35,388 nt of DNA from WJMD01 sp964596015 (GTDB lineage Bacteria > Joyebacterota > Joyebacteria > Joyebacterales > Joyebacteraceae): contig CAZQSB010000026.1 in assembly GCA_964596015.1 (NCBI GenBank), positions 1 to 35,388 on the forward strand, in the 5' to 3' direction. Shown in pieces: positions 26,006 to 35,388 of this stretch. Under the pieces are notes generated by a model that was given only the letters and a program-made list of their open reading frames with translations, was not told the origin of the DNA and made no database searches. The position numbers and the translations under genes are program-made. How positions within the stretch are numbered: the stretch's first letter is position 1; every line of letters begins with the position of its first letter.

Positions 26006-26070
26006 CGTCCGGGGATCGTGTCTCGGGGAACCCGTCTCTCCCGGTCGCGTTCTTCCCGGGAACCACAACG

Positions 26071-26100
26071 ATTGTACGCCCTGAAACGGCCCGCAGTCAA
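26071..26100 (-). promoter_or_regulatory. Strong sigma70-type promoter for the CXXC-polyferredoxin-sirtuin operon
   Basis: On the minus strand TTGACT is followed after 18 bases by TACAAT; each box matches consensus at five of six positions. Transcription would start near 26064, about 60 bases before the proposed start of the small CXXC protein. Confidence 0.75.
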
Positions 26101-26191
26101 CATGGGAACCGCCCGTTCTCATCGAGAGTTAGGGTGTTTCGGCCGGTCGCGCGGTGCGGCCGGGCGTCATGAAGGCCCCCCGAGAAGGAGA

Positions 26192-26220
26192 ACGCGGGGC
26201 CCCGCACCGGAGCCCCGCGT
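26192..26220 (-). terminator. Hairpin terminator after pyruvate phosphate dikinase
   Basis: Nine-bp arms ACGCGGGGC and GCCCCGCGT with an 11-base loop begin 28 bases past the PPDK stop. On the transcribed strand a pyrimidine-rich TCTCCTTCTC follows in place of a clean T-run, so termination efficiency is uncertain. Confidence 0.6.
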
Positions 26221-26247
26221 CGAAGGAAACGTGAGAACAGCTTACCC

Positions 26248-28935
<2,688 letters not shown>

Positions 28936-29013
28936 AAGAGCTCCTTTCCCATGTTCTCCGACTACACCGTTCGGGAGCCCGGCGCGAGGGAGCGGCCGAC
29001 CTCCGAACCCCAC

Positions 29014-29042
29014 ACACTAGCACGGCCCGCCCTCTCAGGCAA
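29014..29042 (-). promoter_or_regulatory. Extended -10 promoter upstream of ppdK
   Basis: Minus-strand TTGCCT, a 17-base spacer, then TAGTGT preceded by TGC. The predicted start near 29007 gives a leader of about 70 bases. The TGCTAG core is shared with the promoter at 23928-23956. The rest of the 279-bp gap 28936-29214 holds no other feature I can support. Confidence 0.5.
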
Positions 29043-29214
29043 TCCGTTCGCGTCGGCGCTTTGTCAGGATTCCGCGCGCTCTGTGTGAGGAATGTGCCGA
29101 GAATGGTCGTTCCGGGGAGATTCCCGGAGCCGAGGGCCGGAGAAGAGCGGCGGGAAGCGGTCTCGAAAGGGCCCTGGACGGAGAGGAATGGTACACGTGG
29201 ATCGTGAGGGAGGG

Positions 29215-30516
29215 TCAGTGCCTCGTCTTCTCGGTCTCTTTCCGGTCCGCGAGGTCGTCGACCGGCTCCCTGGCCGCCCGGGCGCGCTCGTCCCGCACCC
29301 GGCGACGCAGCTCCTCCCGCACCATGCGGCGGAAGCGCGCCTCGCGCCGGATCTGGGAGACGATCATCTGACGGAGCGTCGCGTCCGGCGGGCAGTCACT
29401 GTAGACGACGGTGTCGGTGGCCCCGACGAGGTAAGCGAGCTCGTCCCTGAGGTCGCTCTCGAGGGTCCGGGCGTTCTTGCGGTGCTGCTCGAGAACGACG
29501 TTCCCGACGTAGGCCGCGATGCCGTAGCTCAGGAGGACGTATACCAGTCCGTGCGGGGTGATCTGCCCGAGCATCTGGCCCGTGAAGAAGAGGGTGATCC
29601 CCCAGAGGACCACCACCGTCTGCCGGGGCGAGAGCCCGAAGCGGATGAGTCGATGATGAACGTGCGAGCGGTCGGGCGTCATGACGCCGCGTCCCGACCG
29701 GGCGCGGCGGGCGATGGTCGTGACCACATCGAACGCGGGAACGGCCATGGCCGCCACCGTCACGAGCAGCGCCTCGCTCGCGACGTCCGAACCTGCGCCG
29801 ACGATGGCGCCGCCCGCGATGAAGAAGCCGAGGACCATGCTGCCGGCGTCGCCCAGGTAGACGTTGCCCTCCCGGAAGTTGTGCAGCAGGAAGCCGATGG
29901 TGCTTCCGAGCACCGACCCGGCGAGGATGGTCAGCGCGGCGTAGTCGTTCAGGAACCCGACAACGAGGAGAGCGAGGGCCCCGACCGACGCGATCCCGCT
30001 CGCGAGCCCGTCGAGGCCATCGATGAGGTTCACGATGTTCATGAGGGCGACGAACCAGAACACCGTCAGGGGCGCGCCGAGCCAGCCCAGCTGGAACGAG
30101 GGGCCGACCAGGAAGCGCACGTGCCCGATGCGGACGCCGGCGTACACCATCGCGATCGCGACGGCGGTCTGGACGATGAGCTTGACGATGGGTCGGAGGT
30201 TCATCCGGTCGTCGAGCATCCCGAGGACCACGATGAGCGACCCGCCGAAGATGAGCGCGGAGAACGCTCGGGAGGTCGGGGCGTCGATGAGCCCCGGCCA
30301 GAGGAGCGCCAGCCCGACGGCCGCGGCGGTCGTCCCGAAGACGACGAGGCCGCCCGAGGTCGGGATGGCGCGGGCGCGCGTTCTTCGGGTGCTGGGGAGG
30401 TCGACCAGACCGAGCCGGAGACCGAGTCTGGACGCGGGCACGGTCATGAGCCACGAGACCGCCGCGGTCGTCCCGAGAAAGGCAAGACCCCACAATGTCA
30501 TGGGAAGCTCAGGCAC
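29215..30516 (-). CDS. WecA/TagO-type polyprenyl-phosphate sugar-1-phosphate transferase
   Basis: 433 residues from GTG 30516, with GAGG five bases upstream and 13 bp after the C5-epimerase-like gene. About ten membrane helices are visible. MraY/WecA-family active-site motifs are intact: LDDRMNLRP (D102, D103), NLIDGLDGLA (163-172), NVYLGDAGSM (218-227) and the sugar-recognition loop DRSHVHHRL (282-290). The enzyme moves a sugar-1-phosphate, usually GlcNAc-1-P, from UDP-sugar to undecaprenyl phosphate, the first membrane step of a surface polysaccharide. A long hydrophilic C-terminal tail (about 345-433) rich in Arg and Glu follows the last helix and is longer than in most relatives. It is the last gene of the polysaccharide operon. 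Confidence 0.9.
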   Translation of the reverse strand: MPELPMTLWGLAFLGTTAAVSWLMTVPASRLGLRLGLVDLPSTRRTRARAIPTSGGLVVFGTTAAAVGLALLWPGLIDAPTSRAFSALIFGGSLIVVLGMLDDRMNLRPIVKLIVQTAVAIAMVYAGVRIGHVRFLVGPSFQLGWLGAPLTVFWFVALMNIVNLIDGLDGLASGIASVGALALLVVGFLNDYAALTILAGSVLGSTIGFLLHNFREGNVYLGDAGSMVLGFFIAGGAIVGAGSDVASEALLVTVAAMAVPAFDVVTTIARRARSGRGVMTPDRSHVHHRLIRFGLSPRQTVVVLWGITLFFTGQMLGQITPHGLVYVLLSYGIAAYVGNVVLEQHRKNARTLESDLRDELAYLVGATDTVVYSDCPPDATLRQMIVSQIRREARFRRMVREELRRRVRDERARAAREPVDDLADRKETEKTRH

Positions 30517-30529
30517 GTCGTCCTCTCCG

Positions 30530-31438
30530 TCAGCCGGCAGGCGCCCCGGGGTTCATCATGCGGAACACCACCCGTCCGACCAGAACCCGCAATCGCGGAA
30601 GAAACCTCGCATCATGGTCGCGCCAGCGCTCGGCGGCCTCTCTGAAGGCCGACCGCCTTGTCAGTCGCGCGACCTCTTCCAGGTGCAATATGTGTTCCCT
30701 GTGCAGCGCCCTCCCGGCGAGGAAGCGGCCGCTCCACCGGTCGTCCAGATCGACCAGGGACCAGCCCCCCACGTCGAACCGGTCGAGCGTGTACTCGAGC
30801 CCCGAGGCCAGACGGGTCAGGAGGCTGGCGGACCGCTCCGGCTCGCTGAGACGCCCGTAGTCGTGGACCGCGAGCATCGCGCTCGTGTGACCGAGCAGGT
30901 TGAGCGACGGTTCGCTTACCGGATACGACTCGATGAAGAGCGGACTTTCGAGACCGCTCTCGAGACCGCGCTCCGCTATCTCGCGGGCGAAGCCGCCCTC
31001 TTCGACGGGCGTCTCGAACCCGCCGAGCGCCGCTCGGGCGGTGTCGACCGCCGCGTCGTCGCCCAGAACGGTCCCGGCCCTCAGAAGCGCCGACACGCAC
31101 TCGGCGTGGACGCGTCCGCAGAACCAGCCTTCCTCGAGCTCTCCCCGATACGCGCCCGGGACCCGGGTCATGGCCCATCCAACGAAGCCGCCCGGGATGG
31201 TCTCGACGCTCCGGACGAGCCGCTCGACCGCTCTTGCGAACCGGTCCCGCCGCTCGGGCGTACCGCGCGCAAGATAAAGCTCGAGGTCGCCCAGCGCCAG
31301 TCGCGCCAGTTCGGCGGGCGAGGGAGGAAGCTCCGTGGAAGCCCACCGCTCCGCGAACCGGGAGTAGTCCACGTAGTACCCGCGGGGGGTTCCCGTGTCG
31401 ATGAAGCGGCCTCTGGCCGCCTGGCGCATCGCCGGCAC
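30530..31438 (-). CDS. D-glucuronyl C5-epimerase C-terminal-like protein
   Basis: 302 residues from GTG 31438; ATG 31429 is the alternative. It begins eight bases after the aminotransferase stop. The middle and C-terminus match the C5-epimerase C-terminal (alpha/alpha)6 domain: GFETPVEEGGF, FIESYPVSEPSLNLLGHTSA, RFDVGGWSLVDLD and HILHLEEVARLT. In heparosan and heparan pathways this family turns D-glucuronate into L-iduronate within the polymer. No signal peptide is seen, and the eukaryotic N-terminal sandwich is absent, as in many bacterial relatives. Placement between sugar-nucleotide enzymes and a WecA-type transferase suggests it modifies a uronic-acid-containing surface polysaccharide. 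The actual substrate is unknown. Confidence 0.75.
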   Translation of the reverse strand: MPAMRQAARGRFIDTGTPRGYYVDYSRFAERWASTELPPSPAELARLALGDLELYLARGTPERRDRFARAVERLVRSVETIPGGFVGWAMTRVPGAYRGELEEGWFCGRVHAECVSALLRAGTVLGDDAAVDTARAALGGFETPVEEGGFAREIAERGLESGLESPLFIESYPVSEPSLNLLGHTSAMLAVHDYGRLSEPERSASLLTRLASGLEYTLDRFDVGGWSLVDLDDRWSGRFLAGRALHREHILHLEEVARLTRRSAFREAAERWRDHDARFLPRLRVLVGRVVFRMMNPGAPAG

Positions 31439-31445
31439 TCGTCCT

Positions 31446-32552
31446 CTACTCCTGTGTCACATACTCGAGGATCGTCGTCGCCACAGCGTCCTTCTCATCC
31501 TCCGACAGGAGCGAGAAGACCGGGATAGAGATGGTCTCCCGCTGGGCGCTCTCCGACTCGGGAAGGTCACCCTCCGAGTAGCCGAGGTCGGTGAAGCACT
31601 GCTGAAGATGCAGGGAGAGCGGATAGTAGAGAGCGCAGCCGATGCCCTTCCCCCGCAGGTGTTCGAGGAGACCGTCGCGGTCGGGGACGCGGATGGTGTA
31701 CTGGTTGTAGATGTGCCGGCTCCACGACTCGCGATGGGGGGCGGCGACCGGCGTTCCCTCGAAGCGCTCGGTGTAGTAGTCGGCGTTGGCGGAGCGACCG
31801 TTGCTCCACCTGTCGAGATGGCCGAGCTTGACGAGGAGCACGGCAGCCTGGATGGCGTCGAGGCGGCTGTTCGCCCCCACCTCCTTGTAGAAGTACTTGT
31901 CCGACTGCCCGTGTTCACGAAGGCTCACGAGCCTGTCCGCCAGCGATTCGTCGTTCGTTGTGATCATGCCGCCGTCGCCGTACCCGCCGAGGTTCTTGCT
32001 GGGGAAAAAGCTGAAGCAGCCGGTGTGACCCATCGAGCCGGCGCGGCGGCCGCGGTACTCGGCGCCGATGGCCTGAGCCGCGTCCTCGATGACGGCGAGG
32101 TCGTGCTCGCGGGCGAGCTCGAGGATGGGGTCCATGTCGGCGCACTGGCCGTACAGGTGGACCGGGAGGACGGCCTTCGTCCTCGGCGTGACGGCCTCGG
32201 CGACCTTCGCCGGGTCGATGTTGTAGGTCTCAGGGCTGATGTCCACGAAGACCGGCGTCGCGCCGACGCGCGCGATCGAGCCGGCCGTCGCGAAGAATGT
32301 GTACGGCGTCGTGATGACCTCGTCGCCGGCGCCCACATCGAGGGCCATGAGCGAGAGCAGGATGGCGTCGGTCCCCGACGCGCACCCCACGGCGCGTTTC
32401 GTCCCGCAGTAGTCGGCGATGGCCTCCTCGAGCGCCCTGACCTTCGGCCCCTTGATGAAGACCTGGCTCTCCACGACCTCGCGGATCGCGGCGTCGATGT
32501 CGTCCTTGATGACCTGATACTGCCGCTTCAGATCCAGAAGAGGCACGTTCAT
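31446..32552 (-). CDS. DegT/DnrJ/EryC1/StrS-family sugar aminotransferase (WbpE-like)
   Basis: 368 residues from ATG 32552, with GGAG five bases upstream; 42 further in-frame codons upstream look non-coding. It begins MNVPLLDLKRQYQVIKDDID, typical of the family. It carries SGTDAILLSLMALDVGAGDEV, EDAAQAIGAEYRGR and the PLP lysine K186 in FFPSKNLGGYGDGG. These enzymes transaminate 3- or 4-keto nucleotide sugars. Being next to a UDP-GlcNAc 2-epimerase recalls the WbpE/WbpI pair that makes UDP-ManNAc3NAcA-type sugars, but the dehydrogenase, oxidase and acetyltransferase of that pathway are not in the window. Confidence 0.92.
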   Translation of the reverse strand: MNVPLLDLKRQYQVIKDDIDAAIREVVESQVFIKGPKVRALEEAIADYCGTKRAVGCASGTDAILLSLMALDVGAGDEVITTPYTFFATAGSIARVGATPVFVDISPETYNIDPAKVAEAVTPRTKAVLPVHLYGQCADMDPILELAREHDLAVIEDAAQAIGAEYRGRRAGSMGHTGCFSFFPSKNLGGYGDGGMITTNDESLADRLVSLREHGQSDKYFYKEVGANSRLDAIQAAVLLVKLGHLDRWSNGRSANADYYTERFEGTPVAAPHRESWSRHIYNQYTIRVPDRDGLLEHLRGKGIGCALYYPLSLHLQQCFTDLGYSEGDLPESESAQRETISIPVFSLLSEDEKDAVATTILEYVTQE

Positions 32553-32580
32553 GAATGCTCCGCCCTTTCCCTTCTTCCGC

Positions 32581-32620
32581 GGGAGCCTCGCTCCCTGCCT
32601 CGGGGCCCTGTGCCGGGCCC
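32581..32620. repeat. Two adjacent hairpins in the wecB-aminotransferase spacer
   Basis: GGGAGC-CTC-GCTCCC (32581-32595) and GGGCCC-N6-GGGCCC (32603-32620) lie in the 151-bp spacer upstream of the aminotransferase gene. Neither is followed by a T-run. They may attenuate or process the operon mRNA. Confidence 0.4.
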
Positions 32621-32703
32621 TCACGCCCGCTTCCCGTTCACATCGTCGGTCTGTACGCTGCGCGGTCGCCGACATCACGTTCCTCGCCGCCGGCTTCGCG
32701 CGG

Positions 32704-33804
32704 TCACGTCCTCCGCCAGGTCGTCAGCACGTCCGCCACGCGCTCCGCCGCCCGGCCGTCCCAGAGCTCGGGCCGGCTTGGGGACGACTCCGGCGCGTCC
32801 AGCGCCTCGAACGAGGCCCTCACGATGTCCTCGGGGTCGGTTCCCACGAGACGGTTCGTCCCCTCCGAGACGGTGACCGGCCGCTCCGTGTTCGGCCGAA
32901 GCGTCAGACACGGCACGCCCAGCACCGTCGTCTCCTCCTGCACGCCTCCCGAATCGGTCAGGACCAGCCTCGCCCACGACTCGAGCGCGATGAAGTCGAG
33001 GTACGCCATCGGCTCCGTCATGATGAGACCCGCCATCGACTCAGCGCGTTCCAGAAGACCGACGTTCTCGAGCATCTTCCGCGCCCTGGGATGCGTCGGA
33101 TAGACGACCGGAAGGCGCTCGGCGATCCGCTCGATGGCTCCAAGGAAGCCGGACAGGGCCTCGGGCGTGTCGACGTTCCGCGGACGATGAAGCGTCAGGA
33201 GCGCGAACTCTCGCTCCTCGACCCCCAGACGTCCGAGTGCATCGCTCGTCTCGCGCGCCCTCCCGATGAAGCGGTCGAGGCTGTCGACCATGACATTCCC
33301 GACGAAGAAGATGGCGTCGTCGGTCCTGCCCTCGCTGCGCAGGTTCTCGTCGGCATCCCGGGACGGCGTCAGGAGGATGGCCGACACCGCGTCGGTCACG
33401 ACCCGGTTGATCTCCTCGGGCATCGCCCAGTCGAAGCTCCGAAGTCCCGCCTCGACGTGGGCGACCGGGATGTCGCGCTTCGTGGCCGTCACGGAGCAGG
33501 CGAGGGTCGAGTTGACGTCGCCGACCACGACCACGAGATCGACAGCCTCCTCGTCGAGAAAGGCGTCGAAAGCGCTCATGATGCGCGCTGTCTGGACCGC
33601 GTGCGACGCGGAGCCCACGCCGAGATTGACGTCCGGCTCGGGGATCTCGAGGTCGCGGAAGAACGTCGCCGACATGGCCTCGTCGTAGTGCTGGCCTGTG
33701 TGGACGACGATCGGCCGGACGCCGTCGCGCTCGGCGAGCGCGCGCCGGACGGGCGCGAGCTTGACGAAGTTGGGCCTGGCGCCTGCGATGAGGGCCACAC
33801 GCAT
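32704..33804 (-). CDS. wecB: Non-hydrolysing UDP-N-acetylglucosamine 2-epimerase
   Basis: 366 residues from ATG 33804, with GGGGGA five bases upstream; the upstream extension to 33894 is not supported. The catalytic residues line up with E. coli WecB: D96 (GDVNST), E118 (HVEAGLRS), E131 (PEEINR) and H206 (LTLHRPRN). Also present are ARPNFVKLAP, TDSGGVQEET and a C-terminal LRPNTERPVT. It interconverts UDP-GlcNAc and UDP-ManNAc, or a 3-acetamido uronic derivative if it is of the WbpI type. It supplies precursor for the polysaccharide made by this operon. Confidence 0.94.
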   Translation of the reverse strand: MRVALIAGARPNFVKLAPVRRALAERDGVRPIVVHTGQHYDEAMSATFFRDLEIPEPDVNLGVGSASHAVQTARIMSAFDAFLDEEAVDLVVVVGDVNSTLACSVTATKRDIPVAHVEAGLRSFDWAMPEEINRVVTDAVSAILLTPSRDADENLRSEGRTDDAIFFVGNVMVDSLDRFIGRARETSDALGRLGVEEREFALLTLHRPRNVDTPEALSGFLGAIERIAERLPVVYPTHPRARKMLENVGLLERAESMAGLIMTEPMAYLDFIALESWARLVLTDSGGVQEETTVLGVPCLTLRPNTERPVTVSEGTNRLVGTDPEDIVRASFEALDAPESSPSRPELWDGRAAERVADVLTTWRRT

Positions 33805-33861
33805 GACGTTCCCCCGAAACTGTCGAGCGCGGAATCGCGCTGAGACCGCGTTTCTGAACGT

Positions 33862-33888
33862 ATTATCAGCTTTGCGGGGGGCCCGCAA
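33862..33888 (-). promoter_or_regulatory. AT-rich -10-like box and short hairpin upstream of wecB
   Basis: Minus-strand GATAAT (33867-33862) lies in an AT-rich patch about 58 bases before the wecB start. An exact hairpin, TTGCGGG-GGG-CCCGCAA in plus-strand terms (33872-33888), sits immediately before it. The nearest -35-like TTGCGG gives only a 15-base spacer, so promoter function is uncertain. Confidence 0.35.
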
Positions 33889-33981
33889 CCGCATTCGGGC
33901 GAGGTTCTGGAGCCGACGAGAGCTCGGGAGGAAGGGTCTCCCGGTAGATGGCGCGCGGTTTTGTCGGTCCTGTGCCCGGCC

Positions 33982-35388
33982 TCAGTCGAGCCAGTGGATC
34001 GCGATCCCGAAGGCCGCGGGAAGGGTGGCGTCGGCCGTTCCCACGATGCGCAGGTTCTCCAGCGATGTGTGGAAGCCCGGATGCCAGAGGCCCGCGGTCA
34101 CCGACACCTCCACACCCTCCGGGATCTCGAGGCGGGCGACATCGCGTCCGGCGCGCCGCACGACAACGTTCCGCCCCTCTACCGAGCCCTCGCAATCAGG
34201 ATGGAGATGAAAGAACCACTCGAGGCGGTGATCGCCCGTCCCCTCGAAGCGATCCGTGACCGTGAGCGCTCCATCATCGAGTCGGAGCCGCCGTTCGTGA
34301 ATCGGCCTGCCGGGGAGACGGGTGTAGCCGTCGTGGGCGGCGAAGACCGTCCCGTTCGCGGTTCCTGAGCGCACCGGCCTGGCGCGGCGACCCACCCGGT
34401 GACTCGCCCAGACCTCGCTCTGTTCCACCCCGTCGATGCGCGCCGTGTTGTGAGCGGCCGTTCCACGCTCGGCCAGCCGCTCGGGCGTCCGCTCGTAGGT
34501 CGAGATGCCGGAGTTCACGAAGAGCCTGTGTCCGTCCCTCGAGACCTCGAACGAGAGAGCGTCGGCGTGGCCGTGGCCCGGCTGCTCATTCGGACCGATG
34601 GGTCCCGCCGCGTCGAAGAACACCACCGTCCGACCGTCCCTGGAGGCGAGGCGCACGTAGCCGGAGGGGTCGAGCGTGTGGACCGCGGCGAACGCGTCCG
34701 GCCGCCACCGAACGCCGAGCCTGAGCGCGTAGCCGGCGAGCTCGTCCAGGGTCGGCGCGGCGTCCTTCGCCGTGTCGTTGAAGAAGGCGGGCCCACCGTC
34801 CGGATGACTCATTGCTGCGAGCCAGTCGAGCATGGAGGCGGCACCGTCGATCAGCCCCTCCGCGATGTGCCGCGCCTCCCCCGACGCCCGGAGCAGATTC
34901 AGGAGGTCGAGCAGGTCGTCCAGAAGCACCGCGTGGTACATCGGAGAGCGCTCGATGTGCCCTCCGTCCTCGAGCACCTGGTAATCGAGCTCCTGTTCGA
35001 GCAGCGAGAGGCCGCGGTCGAGCCACTGCTCGCCCTCCTCACCCGCGAAGAGCAGGCCGGCCGCGACCAGACCCTTCGCGTTCGCGAGAAGGTGGTTCCC
35101 CAGGAGATGGTATTCGAGGTTCCGCTCGAGATGTCGAATCTGCAGAGCGAGGCTCTGGAGCATGCGCTCCTCAAGAAGCTCGCCTGGGCCTCCTTCGAGA
35201 ATCCACCGCGTCCAGTTCGCGATGCGGCGCGACGTGGGATACGGGTCCCAGCCGGGCCCCTCAATGGGCGGGTTCTCCTCGATCCAGCGCTCGACGAGCC
35301 GCGCCTTCCACTCGGGTGCCACCGCGTCGATGGAGGACGGGAGGACGTCGAAGTAATGGAGATGATAGACCCAGAGCGCCGGCGCGTC
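33982..35388 (-). CDS. Heparinase II/III-family protein, N-terminus cut by right edge
   Basis: The frame is open to the window end, so the GTG at 35322 is not the true start. The 22 codons beyond it read DAPALWVYHLHYFDVLPS and continue, matching the conserved N-terminal WxFNLHYFD segment of the family. An (alpha/alpha)n region follows (NHLLANAKGLVAAGLLFAG, GGHIERSPMYHAVLLDDLLDL). The C-terminal beta-sandwich starts around SGYVRLASRDGRTVVFFDAAG and contains GHGHADALSFE, the family's conserved metal/active-site region. In enzymes of known function this fold is a uronic-acid polysaccharide lyase. In polysaccharide biosynthesis operons its relatives probably trim or proofread the polymer. It is the first gene of the operon seen here. 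Confidence 0.87.
   Translation of the reverse strand, partial: DAPALWVYHLHYFDVLPSSIDAVAPEWKARLVERWIEENPPIEGPGWDPYPTSRRIANWTRWILEGGPGELLEERMLQSLALQIRHLERNLEYHLLGNHLLANAKGLVAAGLLFAGEEGEQWLDRGLSLLEQELDYQVLEDGGHIERSPMYHAVLLDDLLDLLNLLRASGEARHIAEGLIDGAASMLDWLAAMSHPDGGPAFFNDTAKDAAPTLDELAGYALRLGVRWRPDAFAAVHTLDPSGYVRLASRDGRTVVFFDAAGPIGPNEQPGHGHADALSFEVSRDGHRLFVNSGISTYERTPERLAERGTAAHNTARIDGVEQSEVWASHRVGRRARPVRSGTANGTVFAAHDGYTRLPGRPIHERRLRLDDGALTVTDRFEGTGDHRLEWFFHLHPDCEGSVEGRNVVVRRAGRDVARLEIPEGVEVSVTAGLWHPGFHTSLENLRIVGTADATLPAAFGIAIHWLD

Noticed and set aside
33982..35322. A complete 446-residue heparinase-like gene starting at GTG 35322
   Set aside because: The same frame continues to the window end and encodes conserved family residues (LHYFD), so the gene is cut by the edge.

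Overview
The window is GC-rich DNA from a diderm bacterium, and every convincing gene is on the minus strand. It encodes outer-membrane beta-barrels, lipoproteins, a PorV-family protein, and two secreted proteins with the C-terminal NPFSP(N/D)(G/A)DG signature of FlgD-like sorting or anchoring domains. That combination is typical of the FCB superphylum and its uncultured high-GC relatives (Eisenbacteria- or Krumholzibacteria-like lineages). This placement is an inference: there is no rRNA gene or marker that fixes it. I saw no tRNA, rRNA, CRISPR array, transposase or phage gene. No gene-free stretch exceeds 300 bp; the longest are about 279 bp (28936-29214) and 242 bp (26006-26247), and both carry likely signals.

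Read in the direction of transcription (right to left), the first block (35388-29215) is a surface-polysaccharide operon: a heparinase II/III-like protein cut by the right edge, a WecB-type UDP-GlcNAc 2-epimerase, a DegT-type sugar aminotransferase, a D-glucuronyl C5-epimerase-like protein and a WecA/TagO-type polyprenyl-phosphate sugar transferase. Next is pyruvate phosphate dikinase (28935-26248) with its own promoter and a hairpin terminator. A small redox operon follows (26005-24027): a 46-residue CXXC membrane protein, a NapH-like polyferredoxin and a SIRT5/CobB-type sirtuin, behind a strong sigma70-type promoter.

The main block (23956 to the left edge) starts at a good promoter and runs about 23 kb with short spacers: a 1774-residue secreted multidomain protein, a PorV-family protein, a porin-like barrel, a barrel with an N-terminal glycogen-binding (AMPK-type, CBM48-like) module, a lipoprotein with two such modules, MalF/MalG/MalE-type ABC transporter genes without an ATPase gene, a free-standing Glucodextran_C-type protein, a secreted GH57 amylase/pullulanase flanked by two glycogen-binding modules, a cytoplasmic glycogen debranching enzyme, a translationally coupled VWA membrane protein, and a lamin-tail-domain protein cut by the left edge.

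Together the main block looks like a complete alpha-glucan capture and degradation system that does the job of the Bacteroidetes starch-utilization (Sus) system without SusC/SusD. Glucan would be bound and cut outside the cytoplasm, pass the outer membrane through the barrels, enter through MalEFG and be debranched inside. Five related glycogen-binding modules sit in three proteins of this block. The barrel carrying such a module is the most unusual single element.
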